A stretch of DNA of 41,083 nucleotides from Rhizobiaceae bacterium (GTDB lineage Bacteria; Pseudomonadota; Alphaproteobacteria; Rhizobiales; Rhizobiaceae). The notes under the pieces were generated by a model that had not been told where the DNA came from, did no database searches, and saw nothing but the letters and a program-made list of their open reading frames with translations. Both the position numbers and the translations under genes were made by a program. Below are positions 34,124 to 41,083 of this stretch, piece after piece (position 1 is the stretch's first letter; every line of letters starts with the position of its first letter). The stretch covers positions 325,193 to 366,275 of the forward strand of contig JARGOF010000002.1 of the NCBI GenBank assembly GCA_029212415.1, written 5' to 3'.

Positions 34124-35383
34124 TCAGGTTGAAACACGCGGTTCTGGCAATGTTAGCTTGGGCTTCGAAATAGCGGGCCGGGCGCGTCCTTCACGCTCAA
34201 GCACAAATGTTATGTGCGGCTCCATCAGATTGGCCACAGCCTGTACTGCAGGCACGACAACAGCGTTGCCGAACTGCCGGTATGCCTGTGTGTCCGATAC
34301 CGGGATGCAGAATTTTGTTTCTCCAGGTTCTTCGAACCCCATTAGTCTCGCACACTCGCGCGGCGTCAAACGGCGTGGCCGGTTGCCCTTTTGCTCAATC
34401 AGGATTTCTGAGCCGTCCTTGTAGTAGCGTGCCGAAAGGGTCCGGGCCACGTCATTCGGTCCAAAGAGAGAAAATCCAAAACCATTCCCCGCATTCCTGT
34501 GCTTTTCCTTGTAGCCCTGAAGGTATTTCCACATGTGTTCTGTCAGGGTGTATTTCGGGTCCACATCGCTGTCGAGTATTTGGCCAAGAGTCGGGCCGTC
34601 TCCTTGCGGAACAGCCAGATTATCGAAATTAAAATTGACCTGGTCGCGGAACCCGACGATAAAAATACGTTCGCGCTTCTGTGGAACCCAAGGTGTCGAG
34701 CTCACCACTCGGTAGCTGACATTATATCCCAGTTCCTTCTGAAGAACGTGCATTATCGTGGCAAAGGTCTTGCCGCCGTCATGGCGTTGCAGATTTTTTA
34801 CATTTTCCAGTAGAAAGGCAGGTGGACGATGGTGGGCGATGATCTTTGCCAAATCGTAGAACAGTGTTCCCTGCGTATCACAAAGAAATCCGTGGGGGCG
34901 GCCAAGGGCATTTTTCTTGCTGACTCCTGCAATAGAAAATGGTTGGCATGGAAAGCCGGCCAGCAGGACATCATGTGCTGGAACCTTATCGGGTGAATCG
35001 GCGAATGGTCGCACGTCCTCTGCGAAGACATGATCACTTTCTGCAGTTTCAGGGAAGTTTGCTTTATAGGTTTGGCGGCTGAAACGGTCCCATTCTGCCG
35101 TAAACACGCATCGGCCGCCAATTGTCTCGAAAGGGCGGCGCAGGCCACCGATGCCGGCAAACAGGTCGATGAACCTGAAGTCTTCACGCCTGCCTTCGGT
35201 GCAGCGCGAATCGGCAGCTTCGCGCAGCTTGGTCAGCCTGAGTTGGTCGATCTTTCTGCCTTGATTGTTGATGTTGCGGCGTATCGTGCGGTCACTCACG
35301 TTCAGCAACTCCGCTGCGGTCTCGATACTAAGGCCGGCACGTTCCATCAATTCAGAGAATTCTGTACGTGGATGCGGCTTCAT
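34124..35383 (-). CDS. DNA (cytosine-5) methyltransferase, Dcm/M.EcoRII-like, with N-terminal HTH
   Basis: Methylates the cytosine of the restriction site and protects the host. In 419 aa it has the ten-motif plan: SAM-binding [16 protein letters not shown] (motif I, about 71-86), catalytic Cys146 in [16 protein letters not shown] (ENV, 192-199), the QKRER motif (235-239), and [15 protein letters not shown] plus [10 protein letters not shown] near the end. The first 55 residues form an HTH ([24 protein letters not shown]) that probably represses the operon, as is known for M.EcoRII/M.SsoII-type enzymes. The dyad at 35402-35416 is a candidate target. Confidence 0.95.
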   Translation of the reverse strand: MKPHPRTEFSELMERAGLSIETAAELLNVSDRTIRRNINNQGRKIDQLRLTKLREAADSRCTEGRREDFRFIDLFAGIGGLRRPFETIGGRCVFTAEWDRFSRQTYKANFPETAESDHVFAEDVRPFADSPDKVPAHDVLLAGFPCQPFSIAGVSKKNALGRPHGFLCDTQGTLFYDLAKIIAHHRPPAFLLENVKNLQRHDGGKTFATIMHVLQKELGYNVSYRVVSSTPWVPQKRERIFIVGFRDQVNFNFDNLAVPQGDGPTLGQILDSDVDPKYTLTEHMWKYLQGYKEKHRNAGNGFGFSLFGPNDVARTLSARYYKDGSEILIEQKGNRPRRLTPRECARLMGFEEPGETKFCIPVSDTQAYRQFGNAVVVPAVQAVANLMEPHITFVLEREGRARPAISKPKLTLPEPRVST

Positions 35384-35401
35384 GCGTCGCCCCTGTTTCT
35401 G

Positions 35402-35416
35402 TGTCAGTCATTGACA
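35402..35416. promoter_or_regulatory. Candidate autoregulatory dyad upstream of the methyltransferase gene
   Basis: TGTCA-GTCAT-TGACA inverted repeat, 18 bp upstream of the methyltransferase start, followed by a third TGTCA at 35420-35424. The position and the HTH at the methyltransferase N terminus make it a likely operator. From here to 36188 no intact gene is found; the interval holds a repeat, described separately. Confidence 0.5.
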
Positions 35417-35594
35417 ATGTGTCATAATCTTTCCAAGCGCGTTTGGAAACCCAGTTTTTCCTTTTTGTTCTTATTTTGTTCCAGCGCTCATTGAAATATC
35501 AAAATTCCATTGCGGAGCAAGAAATTTTAGAAAACATGACAATGGATACTTATTGGAGCCTTTTAAACCAGCCCTCACAACCAATGCCCCCCAC

Positions 35595-36125
35595 ACGCTC
35601 ACTCCCAAGCAACATACTTGCAACAGGCCGGAGCAATGGCGGAGAGGCGACGGCGAAGCATGCCGCGCGGCTTGATCGGGCATATCCACCGATCATCCTG
35701 AATAAAGCGGCAGAGTTAAACGCCCGTGGGAGAGGATTGGGCAGCTCAGCACACACGGACGCATTCTCCAGCGTGAGGGATCGCCAGAAATCGGGCTCCC
35801 CGAACGAAAGAATTTTGAACCGTGATGAAGCGTGTTTTGCCGCTTGCTGCATTTTTGATGGGATCGGTGTTTTGCTGTTTGCCGGTGGCGCCAACGGCCT
35901 GATCCTGCCGACCAGAGGCCAAGCCGAAGGGGTTACGGCCGCCGCGCTTGGTCTCTTCGGAACCGGTTGGGCGATCGGCAATGTGGCCGGTTGTCTGTGA
36001 ACCCTGTCCCTTGTAGCGCGTGTCGGCCATATCAGGGCCTTTGGGCGCCTACGTGCTCATCGATGGCGTCGGGCATTTGGATATTGTGGACAACGCCGAG
36101 ACGATTGGGCTGTTCATATGTTTGT
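35595..36125 (+). repeat. Long composite repeat, copy A: 102-bp block, MFS 5' fragment, hydrolase tail copy 1
   Basis: Homologous to copy B at 40375-41035. By eye, the first 102 bp (35595-35696) differ from 40375-40476 at six positions. A weaker similarity then continues with GGGAGAGGATTGGGCAG and an ACGCATTCTCC landmark. Next comes the start of an MFS transporter gene, and from about 36050 the hydrolase tail, ending at about 36125. Copy A lacks a roughly 27-bp segment present in B and has about 16 extra bp early in the MFS fragment. Confidence 0.85.
35824..36116 (+). pseudogene. MFS transporter N-terminal fragment fused to hydrolase C-terminal fragment (copy A)
   Basis: The first part encodes the start of a major facilitator transporter (LLFAGGANGLILPTRGQAEG, ALGLFGTGWAIGNVAGCL), including the end of helix 1 and helix 2. 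A 16-bp insertion after the ATG and a stop after VAGCL break the frame. A one-base shift further on restores RVGHIRAFG, the usual MFS continuation. At about 36050 the sequence switches to YVLIDGVGHLDIVDNAETIGL, the hydrolase C terminus. Neither half can give a functional protein. Confidence 0.75.
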
Positions 36126-36141
36126 GCTGCGGTTTAGAGCC

Positions 36142-36170
36142 CAAAGCGGGCGCATGCGACGCCCGCTTTG
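36142..36170 (-). terminator. Strong hairpin after the SnoaL-like gene
   Basis: Perfect 11-bp stem (CAAAGCGGGCG/CGCCCGCTTTG) with a 7-nt loop, 18 bp beyond the stop of the minus-strand gene at 36189. It is a good terminator candidate for the sulfotransferase-SnoaL operon, although without a T-run on that strand. Confidence 0.7.
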
Positions 36171-36188
36171 CCCTTGCGGATTCGAGAG

Positions 36189-36620
36189 TCATGCAGCTTC
36201 GGTCAGCCGTTCAAGGATCTCCAGCATGCTTGGAGACAGATCCGTATGATGGTGCGCCAGTTTCCACACCCCGCCCTGCCGCTGATAGACGTTGGTTACA
36301 CGGTGTTCGATCCTGGCTTCATGGCCGGCAAGGGTCAAAGTTCCGACTTCCATGCCCGTTTCCACGGCCATGTCCGCTCCGACATTGATCGATTGGCCCT
36401 CCAGCCGGATTTCACCGCCACCGGCAATTTTGGCGACCTGATTGAACGAGGCCAGAATGGTATCTGAACCTATGTCGCGGCCGCCGATGGGGTGCTGCGC
36501 GGTGACTCCGTCGCCCTTGATCCACACGTCCTGCATCGCGGTATCATCGCCCTGCGCCATCTTGTTGAGCGCATCGTAGAACGTGGCCGAGGCGCGGCGA
36601 ACGTCATTGAGGTTGGTCAT
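36189..36620 (-). CDS. SnoaL/NTF2-like domain protein (DUF4440 type)
   Basis: A 143-aa protein of the cone-shaped NTF2/ketosteroid-isomerase fold. Matching features are the N-terminal helix RRASATFYDALNKMAQGD, the short DVWIKGDGVTAQHPIGG segment typical of the DUF4440/SgcJ-like group, strands MAVETGMEVGTLTL and ARIEHRVTNVYQRQGGVWKLAHHHTDLS with the WKLAHHH strand that often closes this fold. The function is unknown; members are ligand-binding or small enzymes. It lies 87 bp after the sulfotransferase-like gene, in the same orientation. Confidence 0.85.
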   Translation of the reverse strand: MTNLNDVRRASATFYDALNKMAQGDDTAMQDVWIKGDGVTAQHPIGGRDIGSDTILASFNQVAKIAGGGEIRLEGQSINVGADMAVETGMEVGTLTLAGHEARIEHRVTNVYQRQGGVWKLAHHHTDLSPSMLEILERLTEAA

Positions 36621-36707
36621 GGTTTGGTTCCTTCTGGCTGTTGGCAGACCGGGGGTGTGCCCGGCCCATGCCGAACGCCCCGTTGCCGATAAATTGAGTG
36701 GGTTGGC

Positions 36708-37343
36708 TTAGACAGCAGCCTCTTGCGTTCCGGATTTGACGGAGGAGAAAAAATCTGCCCGCGCATTGGTCTTGGGGAAGGGCGCATCCGGCAGGTCAAC
36801 GCCAAGAAAGCGGCAGAGCGGTTCCCATCCGTCACGGACATTGAACACCAAGACCTTGCCTTGCGCCTCCAGTTCCCGCGCGGCCGCTTCATTGGCACGG
36901 TAGGCCTTCAGAATGCCGTCCCTATCCGTGCGGCCGCCCAAAGCCTTGCCGATGATGACCTTCTCGATCATCTCAAACCAGGGAGCCGCGTTTTGCGGCC
37001 AGGCCTCCTTGTCGAGGATCAGCGGCAGGATGGTCTGGGAAAAACTGCCATACCAATCCTCGGCCTCCCGATGTGAAAGAATGACCCTGGCGTTCGGTGT
37101 GGCCGTAAGCACGTCTTGCCAGTAGGCCGAAACGGGGAAGTCCACAGCTGATCGAAAGCCCGAGAAGATCGCGTCAAAGTCGGGGCGCCCCTCTGTCACT
37201 GCGCACCAGGCTTTGATCTGCCTGGGGTCACTGACGACCTCGGACATGTGGTGGCATGGGCCGAAGCCCAAATGCTCCAACGCCGCCTTCAGTGAATAGG
37301 TCCCGGTTCGACCGAAGCCCGCGCCAATGATTTCGAGTGCCAT
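36708..37343 (-). CDS. Sulfotransferase-like P-loop protein
   Basis: A 211-aa protein of the sulfotransferase superfamily (the group often annotated as NAD-dependent or P-loop sulfotransferase). The PAPS-binding strand-loop-helix GAGFGRTGTYSLKAALEHLGF is at residues 7-27. A second conserved part, ARVILSHREAEDWYGSF, matches the 3'-phosphate-binding strand with R/S in the family. The end WEPLCRFLGVDLPDAPFPKTN is also typical. The acceptor is unknown. It is divergent from a LysR regulator and leads an operon with the SnoaL-like gene. Confidence 0.85.
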   Translation of the reverse strand: MALEIIGAGFGRTGTYSLKAALEHLGFGPCHHMSEVVSDPRQIKAWCAVTEGRPDFDAIFSGFRSAVDFPVSAYWQDVLTATPNARVILSHREAEDWYGSFSQTILPLILDKEAWPQNAAPWFEMIEKVIIGKALGGRTDRDGILKAYRANEAAARELEAQGKVLVFNVRDGWEPLCRFLGVDLPDAPFPKTNARADFFSSVKSGTQEAAV

Positions 37344-37361
37344 TGCCTCTAACCTCCTTTA

Positions 37362-37402
37362 TGAATAGGATAGATCAACATTGCTTGATCTGCACCTATT
37401 CA
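37362..37402. promoter_or_regulatory. Nested palindromes between the sulfotransferase and lysR genes
   Basis: Outer arms TGAATAGG (37362-37369) and CCTATTCA (37395-37402) enclose inner arms AGATCAA (37372-37378) and TTGATCT (37385-37391); the centres differ by only half a base. LysR-type regulators bind such dyads in divergent gaps, often controlling both directions. Confidence 0.65.
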
Positions 37403-37456
37403 GGGTAGGATGAACCATTATCCCCGCAAAAGTCGAACGAAACGATTTCATAGACC

Positions 37457-38425
37457 ATGAATGAAATTGATTTACACCGCATTGACCTGAATTTATTGGT
37501 TGTTTTTGAGTCCCTGATGGAGACCCGAAGCGTTACGGTGACGGCAGACAGGATCGGGCGCACACAGTCGGCGGTCAGCCACGCGCTTGCTCGGCTAAGG
37601 GAGCAGCTCGACGATCCCGTGCTGGTCCGGGTCGGCGGCAAGATGCACCCCAGCCCGTTCGCCGAGGCGATCATCGAGGATGTCAGACCCATCCTGCGCA
37701 GCATCCGCCGCGTGATCGCGCCGCGCAACCTGTTCAACCCTGGCCAAAGCGACCGGGTGTTCCGTATCGCCATGCCGACGCTGACCAAAGTCATTGCAGA
37801 GGTATCAGCGCGGGTCGAGGCCGAAGCGCCCAGGGTAAAGATCGAGTGGCTTCCAGCGCATCAGGATGTATATCCGGCACTCAGCGAAGGATTGATCGAC
37901 CTTGCCCATCTGGGCGGACAGCCGCGATTGCCGGATGGTCTGGATCATCAGATCATGGAGCCGTTTTCCTGGGTGACTTTCGCGCGGCAGGGTCACCCGG
38001 CAGCCACGGACTGGGGGATCGATGCCTGGCGCAAATACCCGCATGTGATGGTCAATGTCACCCGCTCGCAACAAAACCCCTTTCCCGTTACGCCCGATTC
38101 CGATGCCGGGGCGCGGCGGGTCAGCGCGATGATCGGGGATTCGGCCGGGGTTGCCCCGCTTCTTGCCAATTCGGATTTTCTGGCCACCTTCCCGGCGGTT
38201 CTGCTGGCCTGGGACATGGAGGCCCACGGCCTCATCGCGATGAGGCCGCCCGTCGACCTGGGCTCGGTTCTTGTTCGCTTTTTCTGGAGCTCGCGCCTTG
38301 CCAACGACGCCGGTGGTATCTGGATCAGATCGATCGTCATTGAAGCCTACCGGCGCCTGCAGGCTGAGGCAGAGGCGAAGCTCGCCATGCCAAAACTTGT
38401 CCAGCCCTCCAGGCAACCGGCTTGA
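37457..38425 (+). CDS. LysR family transcriptional regulator
   Basis: A 322-aa LysR protein of the NodD-like branch. The HTH is in the first 65 residues: IDLHRIDLNLLVVFESLMETRSVTVTADRIGRTQSAVSHALARLREQLDDPVLVR. The PBP2-type ligand domain follows from about 95 (FRIAMPTLTKVIAEVSARVE). The C terminus is slightly long and Ala/Glu-rich. Divergent from the sulfotransferase gene with nested palindromes between them, it is the likely activator of that operon. Confidence 0.93.
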   Translation: MNEIDLHRIDLNLLVVFESLMETRSVTVTADRIGRTQSAVSHALARLREQLDDPVLVRVGGKMHPSPFAEAIIEDVRPILRSIRRVIAPRNLFNPGQSDRVFRIAMPTLTKVIAEVSARVEAEAPRVKIEWLPAHQDVYPALSEGLIDLAHLGGQPRLPDGLDHQIMEPFSWVTFARQGHPAATDWGIDAWRKYPHVMVNVTRSQQNPFPVTPDSDAGARRVSAMIGDSAGVAPLLANSDFLATFPAVLLAWDMEAHGLIAMRPPVDLGSVLVRFFWSSRLANDAGGIWIRSIVIEAYRRLQAEAEAKLAMPKLVQPSRQPA

Positions 38426-38556
38426 TTGGACCACTCATTCCACGGTCGCTTTGTCCAGCTAACCGACGATTTACCGGCCTGAACGCCGCAGGATGCATCA
38501 AGGAATGGTCTGGTGACGCTGCGTCGCAGGGCTGAACGAACCGGCCAGGCGCGGCA

Positions 38557-38775
38557 GTGAATGCGCGGAGCGCCTGCGCGCTGAACGACGGCGACGGGCA
38601 TCTGGATATTGCACAGTACGCCGAGACGATTGGGCCGATCAGGGCGTTTTGAGAGGGGGCTTGAGTTGAAGGGTGAGATGGTCCTGCGCCATTTTCGCGG
38701 TTCGCAAGAGTGGAAAGGGTTGGAATGAAACGAATTTCGTCGTTTTTGCACGGCAGGCTACGACTGGATTGGGCG
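38557..38775 (+). repeat. Hydrolase-tail repeat, copy 2
   Basis: Starting near GTGAATGCGCGG, the plus frame reads VNARSACALNDGDGHLDIAQYAETIGPIRAF and then a stop, a decayed version of the hydrolase C terminus. It is followed by the shared downstream landmarks CAAGAGTGGAAAGGGT, GGAATGAAACGAATTTCG and GGCTACGACTGGATT. Unlike copies A and B it has no MFS part. The stretch 38426-38999 otherwise has no gene I can support; its last 60 bp is the promoter of the next module. Confidence 0.8.
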
Positions 38776-38961
38776 GGGAGCGGAAGTTCGCGTATGCAGC
38801 GCCGCAGACAAAGCCGGCACCGAAGCGGTCGATCAGCAAACCTGAGCGCCAGCCAAACGGTGGCAGCTTGCTTGATCTGACCTGTGATGTCGATAAGGTG
38901 GCGGTGGGTCTCTTTATTGGTCAAGTGGACGAACGTCTTGATCTGACCACTTAAATTTTAC

Positions 38962-38977
38962 CTTGTCGATTGACAAG
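38962..38977 (+). promoter_or_regulatory. Operator candidate before the HicA-like module
   Basis: Perfect dyad CTTGTC-GATT-GACAAG, 22 bp before the first gene. A TTGACA at 38970-38975 overlaps its right arm. Autoregulation by the HTH protein encoded by the second gene is plausible. The exact promoter is unclear, because a -10-like TATATC at 38993 would place the transcript start inside the gene. Confidence 0.55.
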
Positions 38978-38999
38978 TTAATTAAGGAAGTCTATATCC

Positions 39000-39278
39000 T
39001 TGTCACGTGATAGGCATTCGAAGAAAGAGGTCGAGGAAGCGCTGCAAGCTGCCGAAGCCCTTGGCTGGAAGATCATTCGGCGGAAGGGGAAGGGGCACGC
39101 ATGGGGGCTCTTGAGATGTCCACAACCAACTGATGAGTGCCGCTGCGGTCAGTATTGTCAGATGTCGATCAACTCGACACCTGAAAACCCTGGATCGCAT
39201 GCCGCTAAGTTGATTGGCAAAGTGCATGGATGCACCAACCCGCTGAAGAAGGATGACGAAAATGGTGGAACAGTTTGA
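39000..39278 (+). CDS. Small HicA-like protein, candidate toxin, 92 aa
   Basis: The N-terminal helix SKKEVEEALQAAEALGW, followed by strands KIIRRKGKGHAWGLLRCP and a QMSINSTPEN strand and a closing helix PGSHAAKLIGKV, gives an order resembling HicA mRNA-interferase toxins. His34 (GKGHAWG) is at the place of the HicA catalytic His. A Cys cluster (CP...ECRCGQYCQ) is unusual for HicA and could bind metal. Start is TTG 39000 behind AAGGAAG, as no ATG is available early. Overlap with the next gene supports a two-gene module. The toxin role is inference. Confidence 0.6.
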   Translation: MSRDRHSKKEVEEALQAAEALGWKIIRRKGKGHAWGLLRCPQPTDECRCGQYCQMSINSTPENPGSHAAKLIGKVHGCTNPLKKDDENGGTV

Positions 39279-39795
39279 GTTTGAGCTCGTCTATGCGCTT
39301 CCGGTCGGTGAGCACGATGCTTTCGAGCTTTCTGATGCTGTATTTGAAGCTGGTTACCATGATGCGATCATCGGTTCTGGTGATCCGCGCCTGATGGCCA
39401 TTGAACTGGAGGTAGCTGGGGAGGACGCTGAGACCGTTATCCTGAATGCGGCTCGGTCGATCTTGAAGAACCTCCCTGAGGGCACGGAATTGCGCGAAGT
39501 TCGGCCAGATTTGGTGAGTTTGGCGGACGTTGCTGAGCGATTGGAAGTGCGGCGTCAGGCCCTTCAGCAACGGACTATGCCTCCTGCTGTCGCCGGCGGG
39601 CTCTATCGTATTGCCGAATTGGCCGAGGTGATTGCCGCCTTCGCTCAGCCCGAGCCCGGTGGCCGCCGCGCGCGTATGAACTTCGAGCGTGCTAACGGCT
39701 GGTTGCGCGCAGGGAAGGCAGCGACTGCTCTCAATGCCAAAATAGCGTTGAAACAGCTAAACACAGTTTCTCTTGAAGAGAAACAACGAGCTTGA
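39262..39795 (+). CDS. HTH-containing partner of the HicA-like protein, candidate antitoxin
   Basis: From ATG 39262 (AAGGA at good distance; ATG 39253 is too near it) the protein has 177 aa. The N-terminal part EQFEFELVYALPVGEHDAFELSDAVFEAG and the ELEVAGEDAETVILNAARSILKNLPEG section form an alpha/beta domain. The second half carries an HTH-like region LVSLADVAERLEVRRQALQQRTMPP followed by LYRIAELAEVIAAF. It overlaps the first gene by 17 bp. An antitoxin that neutralises the small protein and represses via the upstream dyad would fit, but I do not recognise a named family. Confidence 0.6.
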   Translation: MVEQFEFELVYALPVGEHDAFELSDAVFEAGYHDAIIGSGDPRLMAIELEVAGEDAETVILNAARSILKNLPEGTELREVRPDLVSLADVAERLEVRRQALQQRTMPPAVAGGLYRIAELAEVIAAFAQPEPGGRRARMNFERANGWLRAGKAATALNAKIALKQLNTVSLEEKQRA

Positions 39796-40374
39796 TCTCC
39801 CCCGTCGGTTCCTTGGGCAAAGTTTCCGACTGATTCAGGCTGCTGCCTGGACCTGCTGAGACGCCGAGACTTAGGAGATGGTGAACTTCTGAGCAAGGAT
39901 GAGCATCCTGCCCGAGTAAGAGATGATCGCCATTCAGGAAATCAACGCTGCGTTCCAGCGCATGAAGCGCCCGATGTGCGCAATCGCTTCTTTGTCGACA
40001 TGGCATCGCTCGAAGCTGCCTGATGGTTCAAGCACGAGGCGGCGTGCTTTGCGCGCCTCGCGTAGCATTCGCAGCCTTGCCTGCGGCGATCAACCGTTTC
40101 TGTTGCGGATTGCTTAAATGACTGCTTTGGCGATTGCCTAATCGCAGCTGTACTCTGAGCTGGGCTGCAGCTTGGGGCCGGAAGCGACACCGTTCAATGA
40201 TGTCGTACTGCGTTGCAACAAAATGAAGATCCTTGCGCAAACCTGACGCTACGCATCTTTCTTATATTGTACTAGCAAGATCGCGTCACGTGAGTTGAGA
40301 AGGAAAACACAGCGGGCATTGAGGCAAAATTTTGCGCCTTTGACACCCCGAGCAGCCATTGCCGTACTGTCCTC

Positions 40375-41035
40375 ACGTTCACTCCCAAGCAACATACTTG
40401 CAACAGGCCGGAGCAATGGCGGAGAGGCGACAGCGAAGCATGCCGCGTGGCTGAATTGGGCATATCCACCGATCATGCTTATCCATTCAGATGACCATAT
40501 CATCCAGAATGAAGCGGCAGAGTTCAACGCACATGGGAGAGGATTGGGCAGCGCAGCACACAGGGACGCATTCTCCATAGGGGAGGAACGTCGGGCCTCA
40601 GGTCATACTGACGAAAGAATTTTGAACCGAGATGAAGAATGTTCTGCCGCTTGCTGCACTTTTGCTGTTTGCCGGTGGCGTCAATAGCCTGATCCTGCCG
40701 ATCAGAGGCGAAGCCGAAGGGTTTACGACCGCCTCGCTTGGTCTCTTGGGAACCGGATTGGCGATCGGCAATGTGGCCGGTTGTCTGCGAACCCCGTCCC
40801 TGTGGCGCGTGTCTGCCATATCAGGGCCTTTAGGCGCATACGCGATGGTCGATGGCGTCGGGCTTCTAGATTTTGTCGACAGCGGCGAGACGGTCGGGTT
40901 GATCAGGGCGTTTTTGGATGGGGCCTGAGTTAAAAATGGGGTGATGTGCCGTTTTCGCGATTGGCAAGAGTGGAAAGGGTCGGAATGAGTCGAATTTCGA
41001 CGTTTTCTGCACTGCAGGCTACGACTGGATTGTCT
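40375..41035 (+). repeat. Long composite repeat, copy B: 102-bp block, MFS 5' fragment, hydrolase tail copy 3
   Basis: Same layout as copy A at 35595, with a roughly 27-bp extra segment after the 102-bp block and a longer right end that goes past GGAATGAGTCGAATTTCG to GGCTACGACTGGATT near 41030. The 39796-40374 stretch before it shows no gene or repeat that I can identify, and the last 50 bp of the window shows nothing. Confidence 0.85.
40632..40928 (+). pseudogene. MFS transporter N-terminal fragment fused to hydrolase C-terminal fragment (copy B)
   Basis: An open 98-codon frame from ATG to TGA. The first 58 residues are an MFS N terminus (MKNVLPLAALLLFAGGVNS, ILPIRGEAEGFTTASLGLLG, TGLAIGNVAGCL) with helices 1 and 2. 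Then a frame slip changes RVGHIRAFG into other residues, and the end, MVDGVGLLDFVDSGETVGLIRAF, is the hydrolase C terminus with its catalytic His replaced (GLL for GHL). The junction point corresponds to that in copy A. It might still be translated, but it cannot be a transporter or hydrolase. Confidence 0.75.
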
Positions 41036-41083
41036 AAGGTTTGTGGCTGCTGTCAGCGTGAGCTGCAGCGGCGACAAATCTGA

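Noticed and set aside
35443-36000. 185-codon plus-strand ORF in repeat A as a real gene
   Set aside because: It joins unselected leader sequence with an MFS fragment in the same frame by chance; copy B has a different frame structure.
39923-40117. 64-codon ORF that might be a transposase scrap
   Set aside because: No transposase motif or terminal inverted repeats could be recognised in 39796-40374.
40249-40578. Minus-strand ORF across repeat B
   Set aside because: A similar minus frame exists in copy A but with different ends and no ribosome-binding site; no known domain, so not called as a gene.

Overview
The window looks like a chromosome segment of a high-GC alphaproteobacterium. Hyphomicrobiales (Rhizobiales) is the most likely order. 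The evidence is the compact phoR-pstSCAB-phoU-phoB order, the many TRAP transporters, a rhizobial-type Pho box, frequent ATGA start/stop overlaps and generally GC-rich codon use. The order is inferred from gene content and was not tested by a search.

Layout. (1) 1-3.6 kb: the 3' part of a molybdenum-hydroxylase FAD-binding subunit followed by a complete DctPQM TRAP transporter. (2) 3.6-6.4 kb: a small, lower-GC accessory patch with a hypothetical gene, a ParDE toxin-antitoxin pair and a decayed large serine recombinase that runs up to the 3' end of tRNA-Thr(CGU). (3) 6.5-10.0 kb: gluconate use, with gluconokinase, gluconate 5-dehydrogenase and a GlcG-like protein on the minus strand and 6-phosphogluconate dehydrogenase on the plus strand. 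A perfect 14-bp LacI/GntR-like palindrome lies between the two arms. (4) 10.0-13.7 kb: nitronate monooxygenase, a membrane-anchored protein with repeats, and PPK2. (5) 14.1-21.9 kb: the phosphate regulon phoR-pstS-pstC-pstA-pstB-phoU-phoB, with a Pho box before pstS. (6) 21.9-28.9 kb: a tightly packed uronate/pectin-product operon on the minus strand (uxaC, TRAP dctPQM, kdgF, kduI, kduD), with a divergent GntR/FCD regulator. (7) 28.9-32.2 kb: a Tat-exported Acg-type flavoprotein with its MarR regulator, then a membrane protein-XRE-hydrolase operon. Each has its own pair of inverted-repeat operators.

(8) 32.1-41.1 kb is the most unusual part. The 3' end of the last hydrolase gene (catalytic-His region plus up to about 110 bp downstream) recurs three more times in the same orientation, at about 36.05, 38.56 and 40.85 kb. 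Each interval between copies holds a different accessory module: an EcoRII-like endonuclease-Vsr-Dcm restriction-modification system; a LysR-sulfotransferase-SnoaL set; and a two-gene HicA-like/HTH module. Two of the copies are joined to the same 5' fragment of an MFS transporter and to a shared block of about 102 bp. This suggests repeated insertion at the 3' end of the hydrolase gene, building an array of cassettes separated by hydrolase-tail scars.

All coordinates were read from the sequence by eye. Family calls rest on recognised motifs and no database search was run.
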